DNA from: Deltaproteobacteria bacterium
Lineage (GTDB): Bacteria; Desulfobacterota; Binatia; HRBIN30
Length of the DNA stretch: 32,407 nucleotides
Direction of reading: 5' to 3'
Assembly (NCBI GenBank): GCA_016200585.1
Contig: JACQEN010000183.1
Coordinates: forward strand, 1 to 32,407
Below are positions 1 to 8,100 of the stretch, one piece after another. Below the pieces are notes generated by a model. It did no database searches. It had not been told where the DNA came from and saw only the letters and a program-made list of their open reading frames with translations. The translations under genes were made by a program, and so were the position numbers. Each line of letters begins with the position of its first letter. Position 1 is the stretch's first letter.

Positions 1-497
1 AGCTTCTTGAGATTCGGATTGATCGGCCACTCCCACTCCAGCTTGTCGCGCAGATAGTGGCTGAAGACCTCGACGTGCCGCGCTTCGTCCATGGTCTGGC
101 TCGCGGCGTAGTACTTGGCGTCCATCCACGGCACCGCGCCGGTCAACTGCGAGGCAACAATCAACGCGCCCTGCTCACCGTGCATGAACTGCGACAACTG
201 CCAGGAGATTCCGGCGTGGCGGAATTTGTTGATGCCCTTCTGGTCGAGCTTCTTGTAGGGACCGTAGTCTTCCAGCGGGTTGAACGACTGCGGGATGATT
301 TCGCTCTCGGGATCGACTTGCGTGTCCCACTGGAGCTGCTGCGTGCCGTTCCATTGCTCGCGCTTGGCCTTCTCGTAGAGGTCGCGCAAGCCTTCCTTCA
401 GACTTCCGTAGTTCCAGGCGTAGTTGGTATCGAACGACGTCAGGATCGTCTCGATCTCCGCATCGACGTGGCGCATCTGGCCGGCAGCCATCACCAT
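1..497 (-). CDS. Ferritin-like diiron domain protein (3' end outside the window)
   Basis: The 165 visible residues belong to the large ferritin-like/R2-like four-helix diiron group. Candidate metal ligands are Glu108 in an HGEQG segment and the ExxH pair Glu138/His141 in DEARH. Many Trp, Tyr and Phe residues and the two-helix spacing resemble ferritin-like oxygenases (AurF/R2-type) rather than iron-storage ferritins. The start at 497 is preceded by GGGAGGGG about 8 nt upstream; an ATG six bases further in is possible. The gene is cut by the window edge, so the second half of the diiron site cannot be seen. It diverges from a TetR regulator with a 124-bp gap, a layout typical of a regulator controlling its neighbour. 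The substrate is unknown. Confidence 0.75.
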   Translation of the reverse strand, partial: MVMAAGQMRHVDAEIETILTSFDTNYAWNYGSLKEGLRDLYEKAKREQWNGTQQLQWDTQVDPESEIIPQSFNPLEDYGPYKKLDQKGINKFRHAGISWQLSQFMHGEQGALIVASQLTGAVPWMDAKYYAASQTMDEARHVEVFSHYLRDKLEWEWPINPNLKK

Positions 498-550
498 AAG
501 GTAGTCCCCTCCCTGTGCAATGATCCGCCGAGAGTACGGGTCAATGACCT

Positions 551-584
551 TTGAGTCAATAGAATATGACGTCGAGTTCATATT
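551..584. promoter_or_regulatory. Candidate TetR operator(s) in the divergent promoter region
   Basis: Between the two divergent genes lie a perfect palindrome TTGAGTCAA (551-559) and an inverted repeat AATATGA (563-569) / TCATATT (578-584) with an 8-nt spacer. The stretch is clearly AT-richer than its surroundings. TetR proteins commonly bind such palindromes between themselves and a divergent target. Assignment to this regulator is inference. Confidence 0.4.
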
Positions 585-621
585 TTTTGTGCGATCTCTC
601 AAGATTTGATAGGAGCGGAAC

Positions 622-1263
622 GTGCCGAAGAAAGCGAAACGCAAACAACGCCCGGAGCCGCGCACGCCGCAGCAAGCCCGCAGCCGGCGCACCCGGCAGA
701 TCGTCCTCGACGCCGCCGTCGCCTGCTTCGAAGCCAAGGGCTACGACGCGACGACCACCGCCGCCATCGCGCGCAAAGCCGGCATCGCCGTCGGCACGCT
801 CTACGGTTACTTCCACGACAAACGCGCCATCCTGCTCGAGCTGCTCGAGGGTACAACCAAAGCGATCGGCGATTACGTCGTTCAAAGCCTCGAACCGACG
901 TTGTGGCGTCACGCCGATCCGCGCCAGAGCGTGCGGCGCTTGATCGACGCACTCTTTCACATCCGCACCTTCAACCCCGGCATGCAGCGGATTTTGTGGG
1001 AGCGCTATTTCAAGGACGCCGAGTTCCGCCAGGCCGTCCAAGCCATCGAGCGACGCGTCCGCGTGGCTCTCGTCGATCTCTTCGAAGCCTTACAAGCCGA
1101 CGGCCGGCTGCGAGTTACCGACACCGCCGCCGCCGCTTTTGTCATCTACGCCTCGATCGAATGGACTGCTTCGCGCTTGATGCTAGAGAGTGGCGACACG
1201 GAAAGTGATGCGGCCGTCGAAGCCGCGTCGGACATGGTGTCGCGATTTTTGTTCAGGGATTGA
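622..1263 (+). CDS. TetR/AcrR-family transcriptional regulator
   Basis: This 213-aa protein has the standard TetR plan. A basic N-terminus leads into a helix-turn-helix of about residues 22-70, including a segment that reads AIARKAGIAVGTLYGYF, the hallmark of the family's recognition helix. A helical ligand-binding domain fills the rest. The start is a GTG at 622 with AGGAG six bases upstream. It diverges from the ferritin-like gene, and its stop overlaps the start of the dihydrouridine synthase gene (TGATG), so those two are probably co-transcribed. It most likely represses the divergent diiron gene and itself. The ligand is unknown. Confidence 0.9.
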   Translation: MPKKAKRKQRPEPRTPQQARSRRTRQIVLDAAVACFEAKGYDATTTAAIARKAGIAVGTLYGYFHDKRAILLELLEGTTKAIGDYVVQSLEPTLWRHADPRQSVRRLIDALFHIRTFNPGMQRILWERYFKDAEFRQAVQAIERRVRVALVDLFEALQADGRLRVTDTAAAAFVIYASIEWTASRLMLESGDTESDAAVEAASDMVSRFLFRD

Positions 1264-2372
1264 TGATGAGTCGAGAGTCTACAGTCGACAGTCGAAAGAT
1301 GCACGCTCGCACTCGATTGCGAATTGGGCCGCTGGTTTTGGATACGCCGGTGCTGGCGGCGCCGATCGCCGGCTTCACCGATCAGATCTTTCGCCGTGTG
1401 GTGCGCGAATTCGGTGGCTGCGGGCTGATGTTCACCGAGATGATCTGGGCCAAGGGCTGGATCGAGGGGAAGTTCGAGCCGGCGCGTCTTGACGGCGTCA
1501 AGCACGAGCAGAAACCACTGGGCGTGCAGCTATGGGACCGTGAAGAGCAATGGCTCGAGGAAGCGGCCCGCCGCTTGGTCGATCTCGACGTCTCGGTGAT
1601 CGATCTCAATTTCGGTTGTCCGAAAAAACGCATCATGGGTCGCCATGCCTGTGGCGCCGCACTCTTGCGTGATCCACAGACCGTCGGCAGGCTCGTCGCC
1701 GCCACCGTACGCGGCGCCGGCCGCGTGCCGGTCACGGCAAAGATGCGCCTTGGTCCAGCGCTGCAAACGCCAACGGCGCCCGCCGTCGCGCGTGCCGCCG
1801 CGGACAACGGCGCCGCCGCAGTTACGGTTCACGGCCGGACTGCCGATCAGCATTACGGCGAGCCCTCGCTTCCCGAGAAGATCGCTCAGGTCGTCGATGC
1901 CGTGGCGATCCCGGTCATCGCCAACGGCGACATTCGCGACGCCGCCTCGGCCCTGCGCACCATCGAACGCAGCGGCGCTGCCGGCGTCATGGTCGCGCGC
2001 GAAGCCATCGTCCGCCCTTGGGTGTTCCGCGAGATCACCGCCGCACTGCACGGGCAACCGCTACCTGCGACACCGACACTCGCCGAACAAAAGGCGCAAC
2101 TGCTGCGCCACCACGCCGCCATGGTCGAGTTGCACGGCGATCCTCACGGCACGGTCGTGATGCGCAAATTCGCCTGCCGGTATTTCATTGGCCAGCACGG
2201 CAACTCGGCCTTTCGCGGTGCCATCTCGCGTGCCGCGAATGCGGCTCACTTTCGCGAGATCGTCGGAGAGTTTTTCGTCGAGGAATCAACCGACGAGTCG
2301 AACAGTCGAGAAGTCGAAGGGTCGAAGAGTTGGAACATCGATGGCCGACCGTCCATTCCTTCGCCCTTCTAG
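1263..2372 (+). CDS. dus: tRNA-dihydrouridine synthase (Dus family)
   Basis: This FMN enzyme reduces uridine to dihydrouridine in tRNA D-loops using NAD(P)H. Visible family features are the N-terminal PIAGFTDQIFR segment, the NFGCPKK motif whose Cys is the proposed active-site acid, KMRLG, VHGRT and the phosphate-binding NGDI segment. This is the usual Dus TIM barrel plus helical C-terminus. Two ATGs (1263, 1266) overlap the TetR stop, and AGGGA lies just upstream; the conserved part begins only after an in-frame ATG at 1299. The 13 residues before that are encoded by a 7-bp repeat tract, and the last ~25 residues by an 8-bp repeat tract. Both ends therefore look altered by low-complexity DNA. 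The core domain is intact. Confidence 0.9.
   Translation: MMSRESTVDSRKMHARTRLRIGPLVLDTPVLAAPIAGFTDQIFRRVVREFGGCGLMFTEMIWAKGWIEGKFEPARLDGVKHEQKPLGVQLWDREEQWLEEAARRLVDLDVSVIDLNFGCPKKRIMGRHACGAALLRDPQTVGRLVAATVRGAGRVPVTAKMRLGPALQTPTAPAVARAAADNGAAAVTVHGRTADQHYGEPSLPEKIAQVVDAVAIPVIANGDIRDAASALRTIERSGAAGVMVAREAIVRPWVFREITAALHGQPLPATPTLAEQKAQLLRHHAAMVELHGDPHGTVVMRKFACRYFIGQHGNSAFRGAISRAANAAHFREIVGEFFVEESTDESNSREVEGSKSWNIDGRPSIPSPF
1269..1296. repeat. Heptad tract: four units of the type AGTCGAN
   Basis: Consecutive 7-mers AGTCGAG, AGTCTAC, AGTCGAC and AGTCGAA lie directly after the overlapping TetR stop/Dus start. They encode a non-conserved N-terminal extension of the synthase, or a spacer if translation starts at 1299. 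Confidence 0.7.
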
Positions 2373-2412
2373 CTCTTCGACTCTTTGACTTTTCGACTCC
2401 TCGACTCCTCGA
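2295..2412. repeat. Two inverted arrays of 8-bp units between convergent genes
   Basis: Left array 2295-2334 has five 8-mers (GAGTCGAA, CAGTCGAG, AAGTCGAA, GGGTCGAA, GAGTTGGA). Right array 2373-2412 has five 8-mers of the opposite sense (CTCTTCGA, CTCTTTGA, CTTTTCGA, CTCCTCGA, CTCCTCGA). The arms are largely complementary and could form a long imperfect hairpin around a 38-nt loop. The left array codes for the tail of the Dus protein. The right array lies between the Dus stop and the cytochrome stop. A role as bidirectional terminator or RNA-end structure is inference. Confidence 0.7.
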
Positions 2413-2414
2413 CC

Positions 2415-2825
2415 CTATTTCTTCTCACCAAAGCTGCGCACGATACTACGCAGACCCTTCACCACCTGCGGCTTGGCAGTGAGATCCGGATTCGGCGGCA
2501 TGAGCGGGCTCTTGCCGACAGCCGGACCGCCTTCGAGGATGATCTTCTCGATCTGGTCGTCGGTGACCGTCTTCTGCCAGGCGGCGTCCGAATAGTCGCG
2601 CGGCTTGGGATTCAACGCGGCGCCGGCCGGGCCGTCGCCCTTGCCGCCCGGACCGTGACAGGTGGAGCAACGGTTGGCGAAAATGTCCTTGGCTTCGGTC
2701 ATCGCGGCGGCGGGAATGGCGCTCGTCTCCGCCACAGCCAATGACGCCAGCCCGACCGACAGCGACACTCCAATCGTCATCACGGTGAGAATCGTTTTGA
2801 ACCCGTTGGTCATTCCTCTACGCAT
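2415..2825 (-). CDS. Small periplasmic c-type cytochrome
   Basis: This 136-aa protein starts at an ATG preceded by AAGGAGGAG at good spacing, which rules out the longer upstream reading. Residues 1-32 form a signal peptide ending in an Ala-Val-Ala type site. The haem attachment motif is Cys53-Ser-Thr-Cys56-His57, followed by GPGGKGDGP, and Met109 in a PLMPP segment is the likely sixth ligand. This is a class I single-haem cytochrome domain with a role in periplasmic electron transfer. The partner is not evident; the adjacent nitronate monooxygenase on the same strand is flavin-dependent and cytoplasmic. The gene ends only 43 bp from the convergent Dus gene. Confidence 0.88.
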   Translation of the reverse strand: MRRGMTNGFKTILTVMTIGVSLSVGLASLAVAETSAIPAAAMTEAKDIFANRCSTCHGPGGKGDGPAGAALNPKPRDYSDAAWQKTVTDDQIEKIILEGGPAVGKSPLMPPNPDLTAKPQVVKGLRSIVRSFGEKK

Positions 2826-2955
2826 GTTCGCTCCTCCTTGGGATCTGGTGGTGGTTATAGCCTGAATCGGCAGAGTCTTGAGAATCACGGAAACAGCGTC
2901 GTGGCAACGCCGGCAATGCTACCTCGCCAAGCTTGACCGATGTCATGCCTTCTCG

Positions 2956-3921
2956 TCACACCGTAGACGACCGCAGCAAGGCTTCGGCACCGCCAACCAT
3001 TTCTCGAACGATATCCGCAGCGGGCTCGACCCGCGTCACTGCGCTTACCGACTCACCGGCATACATCGCCATGGCTTCAATGTGGCCGCTGGTCGCGCGC
3101 GACGGTGCCGGAACCGAGAAACGCAACAACGGAATCGTTTGTCCGAAGACGGTCAGATGGCCGACGACCTCGTCTTCGACGGCCTCGGCTGCGGCGACGC
3201 ACGAGCGCAGCACGCGATGCGGCGCGTTCGGCCACATCACCGAGAACGCTTCCGTGTATACGGTGTCGGCGGCGGAGGCGGCCAGGAGCTTCTCGACGTA
3301 CTGCGGATGCGCCCCCGATTCGGCTGCGGCAACGAAGCGCGTACCGAGGCGCGCGCCGGCGGCTCCCGCCGCAAGCACGGCAGCAAAAGCACGCGCCGTT
3401 CCGATCCCGCCGGCGGCGACGACCGGACACGTCACCGCATCGAGCACTTCTCCGAGCAGCGGCAATAACCCGATGCGCCCGCGCACATGTCCGCCCGCCT
3501 CGACACCTTGCGCAATAATGAAATCGCACCCCGCCTGCTCGGCAGCGACCGCTTCGTCGCGCGAACCCACCTGCCAGCTCACCAGCGCCCCACCCCGGTG
3601 TGCCAGATTGACGAGATCGGCGCGCGGCGCGGCGTAGAAGAACTCGACGACCCTGGCCTTGGCGGCGGCAACCTCGACGCACGCAGGATTCTCATGGAAC
3701 TGCATGATGAAATTGACGCCAAACGGCCGCGCCGTGAGATCTGACACCGAGTCCAACAGCTGGCCGAGGGCCTCGGGTGTAAGGCGCGCCCCGCCCACCA
3801 TGCCAAGGCCGCCGGCATTCGAAACCGCCGCCGCCAGTTGCGGGCTGGCAATCATCGGCATACCGGCCAATTGAATCGGCACCTCACAGCCCACGAGGCG
3901 TGTAAACGACGTATTCAACAT
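2956..3921 (-). CDS. Nitronate monooxygenase-like FMN enzyme
   Basis: At 321 aa this is the normal size for the nitronate monooxygenase/2-nitropropane dioxygenase family. The TIM-barrel motifs are in order: GGLGMVGG (37-44), FGVNF (67-71), GVEAGGH with the characteristic His145, AAGGIGTARAF phosphate-binding segment (169-179) and GTRF (193-196). The family oxidises alkyl nitronates with FMN and oxygen. Some relatives are enoyl-ACP reductase FabK-like, so the exact substrate is open. The start at 3921 fits where homology begins; the ribosome site there is weak. It lies 53 bp downstream of the lipoprotein gene on the same strand. Confidence 0.85.
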   Translation of the reverse strand: MLNTSFTRLVGCEVPIQLAGMPMIASPQLAAAVSNAGGLGMVGGARLTPEALGQLLDSVSDLTARPFGVNFIMQFHENPACVEVAAAKARVVEFFYAAPRADLVNLAHRGGALVSWQVGSRDEAVAAEQAGCDFIIAQGVEAGGHVRGRIGLLPLLGEVLDAVTCPVVAAGGIGTARAFAAVLAAGAAGARLGTRFVAAAESGAHPQYVEKLLAASAADTVYTEAFSVMWPNAPHRVLRSCVAAAEAVEDEVVGHLTVFGQTIPLLRFSVPAPSRATSGHIEAMAMYAGESVSAVTRVEPAADIVREMVGGAEALLRSSTV

Positions 3922-3974
3922 AGTCTGTCTCTTGTTTCGCGATAGCAGTCGCCGAGCGCAGAGCGAGCTTGCAC

Positions 3975-4745
3975 TCAAAACTCGATCGCGAAACCTTCCG
4001 GCTCACCGGCTTGACGGTCCGTCAACGTCACCCGTGCCCGGGTGTACGATTTGAAAGGGAAGAGCAGAAATCCCGACAGCGTCGCCTGTGGAGCAATGTC
4101 CTGATCTTTGACCATCTTGCCCTCCAGCGTCGCCAGAGTCGAGGCATCGAGCTTCAAGCTGCTCGCCGCAATCGCCTTGACACGCTCGCCGTCGGCGGTC
4201 TGCAGAATGACGTCCTTCACTCGGAAGCCGTAGGCGCGTTCGGTCTTGTTGCTGATGCGCAAGCTCACCGGCAGAACCGAAGTGTCGGAAAGATTTACGC
4301 CGAGCTCGGGAGAATTGGCGCGCTCGGGCACCAAGAGCACGTCGACGCCGCTTTCCGCCGCTTTGCGGGCCGGCGGGCGAGACGCCATCGCCGTTTCGAA
4401 GGTCCGCTTGAACTCCGAAGTGAAATTCAGATCCGCCAAGCCACCGCCTTCCGCCTTGGCTTCGACTTCGGCACCGATCTGCGTGCAGAAGACCTGCACC
4501 AGCACCGATCTTTTGCTGGCCTCGGGTCCCTGCGTGCCGGTAATCACGCCCGGTGCTCCCGGAGACGGCTTGGTGACATTGACCACTTCGTAACCCATGC
4601 GATGCACGGCCGCCAGCGCCACCTGATGCGCTTCCGCACAGGTCATGCCCTTCTCCTGCACGCGCATATAGCGCGCGCCGCAGCCCGCCAATGCCAGCGT
4701 CACAAGCATCAGCAGCAAAGATTCAACACTCGCAACTCGGATCAT
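3975..4745 (-). CDS. Outer-membrane-type lipoprotein of unknown function
   Basis: The 256-aa product has an N-terminal hydrophobic signal with a lipobox LALAGC (cleavage before Cys22), so it should be lipidated and exported. The rest is soluble and beta-rich. It contains a repeated pattern of charged and hydrophobic strands, and near the middle a segment resembling an extracellular beta-sandwich (DTSVLPVSLRISNKT). I recognise no enzyme motif. The start is supported by GAGGGAG about 8 nt upstream. It precedes the nitronate monooxygenase gene on the same strand. Confidence 0.75.
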   Translation of the reverse strand: MIRVASVESLLLMLVTLALAGCGARYMRVQEKGMTCAEAHQVALAAVHRMGYEVVNVTKPSPGAPGVITGTQGPEASKRSVLVQVFCTQIGAEVEAKAEGGGLADLNFTSEFKRTFETAMASRPPARKAAESGVDVLLVPERANSPELGVNLSDTSVLPVSLRISNKTERAYGFRVKDVILQTADGERVKAIAASSLKLDASTLATLEGKMVKDQDIAPQATLSGFLLFPFKSYTRARVTLTDRQAGEPEGFAIEF

Positions 4746-4872
4746 TCGGCGTCTCCCTCTTTCATCTGCCGGTCAGATGCCAGCGGCGGCTCTGCGGAAC
4801 ATTCAATCACGTATGCTCGTCGTTGCCAAAGTTGCTGTTCGATCGGCCACGAACCAACCCTGGCTAACTCAG

Positions 4873-5099
4873 TAGCCGTGAGGGGTTGCCCGCCAATTGC
4901 CTCATGCCGTTCACCACCCGCGGTTGAAGACCGCGGGCTACTCGAACCCAAGCCTGCTCGAAGCAGGCTCCCCGCCCAACATTCGCGGGGTTGGGTGGGG
5001 AGTCGCCTTCAGGCGACTTGGTTCTAGTAGCCGGCGAATTGATTCGCCGGTGCTGAGACAGCGGCCGCTCAGCAATGGGCGGGCAAAGCCTAGCCGTGA
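4873..5099. mobile_element. MITE-like palindromic element with 9-bp direct repeats
   Basis: A perfect 9-bp direct repeat TAGCCGTGA lies at 4873-4881 and 5091-5099. The 209 bp between begin GGGGTTGCCCGCCAATTGC and end in its inverted copy, matching at 16 of 19 positions. Inside are nested stems. Outer hairpins are 4917-4937 (CCCGCGGT/ACCGCGGG) and 5031-5050 (CCGGCGAAT/ATTCGCCGG). Inner hairpins are 4951-4969 (AGCCTGCT/AGCAGGCT) and 5001-5018 (AGTCGCCT/AGGCGACT). A central stem pairs 4970-4980 with 4990-5000. The linkers GGCTACTCGAACCCAAG and CTTGGTTCTAGTAGCC are also mutually inverted. There is no transposase inside. This looks like a non-autonomous element, possibly a REP/BIME relative mobilised by a RAYT-type or DDE enzyme elsewhere. 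It fills the gap between the lipoprotein and GH38-like genes. Confidence 0.72.
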
Positions 5100-5125
5100 A
5101 AAAAGGGGGCGTCGGCTCGAGCCGA
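5099..5125 (-). terminator. Possible weak terminator after the GH38-like gene
   Basis: Reading the minus strand after the stop at 5148, a short stem TCGGC-TCGA-GCCGA (5125-5112) is followed, after a 7-nt gap, by six T residues (5104-5099). The gap and short stem make it imperfect. Confidence 0.3.
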
Positions 5126-5147
5126 TTCGGACAGCGATGATGTCCCG

Positions 5148-8100
5148 CTATTCGAGGTTGCTACCGATGACGCGCAACCACCGGCGTGTCGATGCTCGTC
5201 GCGCCGCAAGCTCGACGCTCAGCAGCGTTCCCGACGCCAGCGGCTGGTCACTCGCCAACGCCACGGCGATCGTCCCGGGGCTCGTTTCGTTCACAGCCAG
5301 CAAGGCGCCCTTCGGACCGACGACGCGCCGCATCCGGGCATGGGCGCGATCGTAGCGCAGTTGTATCTCGGCAGCGTGTACGGGCCGCAACGCGCTGAGA
5401 ACGACCGGGATCTCCAAGCTGCCGTTGCCGTGATGGCCATGCCGACGCCGGATGGGTCCGATCGCCACGGAAGCCTCGCCGGCAGTCAGCAAGCTGGCGC
5501 CGCCACCGCTCGCCGGCTGCCAGTTCCCCGAACAATCGCCTGACAGAACGGCGACGAAATCTTGCGCCGCGGCGTCGCCCTGGAGAGGTTGGTAGTCAAT
5601 CGCACCAGCCTGGCAGCTGGGAAGAATCGGCTGCTGCAGGGTCTGGTTCGGGACCGATCCAGGCGATGGCACGAAGAACCACTGTGTCCCACAAGCTTTC
5701 GCCACCGGCAACATACTCAGCAGCGCAACGCGATACTGCAGGATGTACGTCGCATCGATGCTGCTGATCGATCCGTTACCATTGCTGTCGCACGCAAGAC
5801 GCTGCGCCGGTGTGAGCGATCGCAAGCCCACGGCTGCCTGTTGGATCATCGCGGCATCGAGTGCGGTGATGGCGGTCTTCTCGATACCGTTTTTGTGGGG
5901 TGCGAAATGCCAGTTCTGCGCCGCGCTCGCAGTGAGAGAGAAGCTGCCGTCGGCGAGGGTGATCGCATCTTGTGGCAGCGGGCCGAGCAAGGGCACGTCG
6001 ACATCCGGTACGGGAATCCCGCTCCCTTGGTAGCGGATCACGCCGCTCAGCCTTGCCGGGGTTGGCGTGCCGGTCGTCGTCGGCGGCGGCGAGTTGCTGG
6101 GCGTCGAGGTCGGCGTGGCAGCGGCCGTTGCCGTATAGGTCGCGGGGACGGGCGTCGGGGAGGAAGTCGGCGTCGACGTCGACGTGCGCGTGATCGTCCG
6201 GGTGGCCGTCGAGGAGGGCGTCGGCGACGCGGTTGAAGGCGACGGCAGAGGGTTGCCGAAGCGGAAGGTCTTGATCTCGTTCGCTCCGATCGCGGCGTTG
6301 ATGACACCGCCGCTGATTGGGACGGCGCCGACATCGGTCTCGATCAACGTAGTCTCGGCCGCCGTACCCGGAGCAAAGCTCGACGCATCGATGCTAACAC
6401 TGGCAGGTGTTCCCGAGAGCTCCCACAAGCGCACAATCCAACCGCGATTGCTCTCTTCTGCCGGCTTGAAGGCGGTCACGACCACGTTGGCAGGGCTGAC
6501 AGAGAGAAAGCCGGCGCTCGCCGCGGCAAGGGGCCCATTCTGACCGCGCGACAACGCAATGGCTTCGAGGCGATTCTGATGCGCCAGACTGGTTCGCAGT
6601 GCCGAAGGCCCGTCGTACGCCGCTGCATCAGCGCTCAGAGCAAAGCGCGTCAACACGTAGGCATCGCCACCCTGATCGCTGATATCGCTCCCAGCGATTG
6701 CGCCCGAAGCCAGCACCTTCACCTGCGGCGTCGACAGATCGAAGCTCGACACGCTGCTGTTGCCGACTTGCATCAGGTAGGCGTCGGCATTCGACAAGGT
6801 CGCCGTGTAGGCAGCGGTTGCAAAGCTGGCGAAGTGGTTGAGGGTAACGTAGTCGGTGCGCGCGCCGGGAAGAAAGTCGCCGGTCGGTACGAAACCCGGT
6901 CGTGCAATTGCACCGACCTCTTCGAAGCGGATCTGCGGGCTGTCGAGGTTGAAGTGATAGCGGTACTGCGCTGCCGATGTGTAGTTCTGCAGGATCTCGT
7001 TTTCGATCTCGACGCGGTTCACATTGCGTATCAACGTCACGCGAACGCGACGGCTGGGCAGCCCGCTGACGGTGCAGACCATGCTGGCACTCACCGGGCC
7101 GACGTTTTCGGCGACGCCACTGCAACCGCTGCCAGCGCCGAAGTCGTTGAGCGCGTTCGCGCCGGCCAATTCACGAGAGGCGTTCGACAAATCGACCACG
7201 CTCGTCAGTTGGCCGCGGGCACCCAGTGCGACTCGATAGCGGTCGCCGCTCATCTGGCCGCCGGCAAAGCTCGCCGCAGCGGCGAAGCCAACCCCGGTCC
7301 CGGACCGATACGAGTACATCCGATAGCCGAATGACGGTACGCTACTGGCCAAGATCCGCAGGTAGAAGCTACCGCCAACATTCACCACCTGACTGGCAAC
7401 TTCGGTGTTTGAAGTCACGTCGGTGACGACGTACGGACCGACACTCGCTACCGGCAGGTCGGCGTAGTCGGTGCGGGCAAATCCAAGCGGATTGAAGACG
7501 ACGAATCGGTCCTCCAAGCCGGGTGTCGTGAACAACGCAGCGAAGCTTGCGGCAGCGGCGACATGCGCGCCGGCCACCGCATCCTCGACGTGCTGGGCCC
7601 AAAGCTTTTTGTTGCTCACCACCGAGCTCAACGGCACGCCGTTCACCGACCCCCAGGTGTGCTCGTAGTAGCGGCCGTAGTCGACCATGGCGCTCTCGAC
7701 GGCGGCTTGCTGCGCCGGCCAGCGACTCGGGTCGTAGGCGTGGACGATCGCCGACAGCCCTTCCGCAGTGTGCAGCTCCTCGATCGCCCGCCGGGTCTGC
7801 GACGTTCGTTCGGCGAGCGAAGCCGGCGCCAGATCCCATTCGTTCCCCCAGCCGCCGCGCAGCGTATTGAGTGAGCCGGCGAAATTTTCGAGCTGCAGGA
7901 AATAGTCGACGCCGTTCGAGACACGGACCTGGTCGCCGCCGGGATGCACCGTATTCCACTGTTGCGCCAACGGCTCGAACTGCGAGCTCAACCAGGTGAC
8001 GTCGTCCCACCCGGCGCCGAACAATCCGGTCAACGGCACATTCGGCGGCCGCACGGAAAAATGGTTGATCGAATTCTGAATCGCCGCTTGTGACAGGTTG

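Noticed and set aside
4742-4951. A 69-aa minus-strand frame ahead of the lipoprotein gene
   Set aside because: It overlaps the palindromic element, has no family resemblance and the true lipoprotein start has its own ribosome site.
3975-5027. A long plus-strand frame opposite the lipoprotein gene
   Set aside because: It runs through the palindromic element and mirrors the lipoprotein codons; no domain is recognisable.
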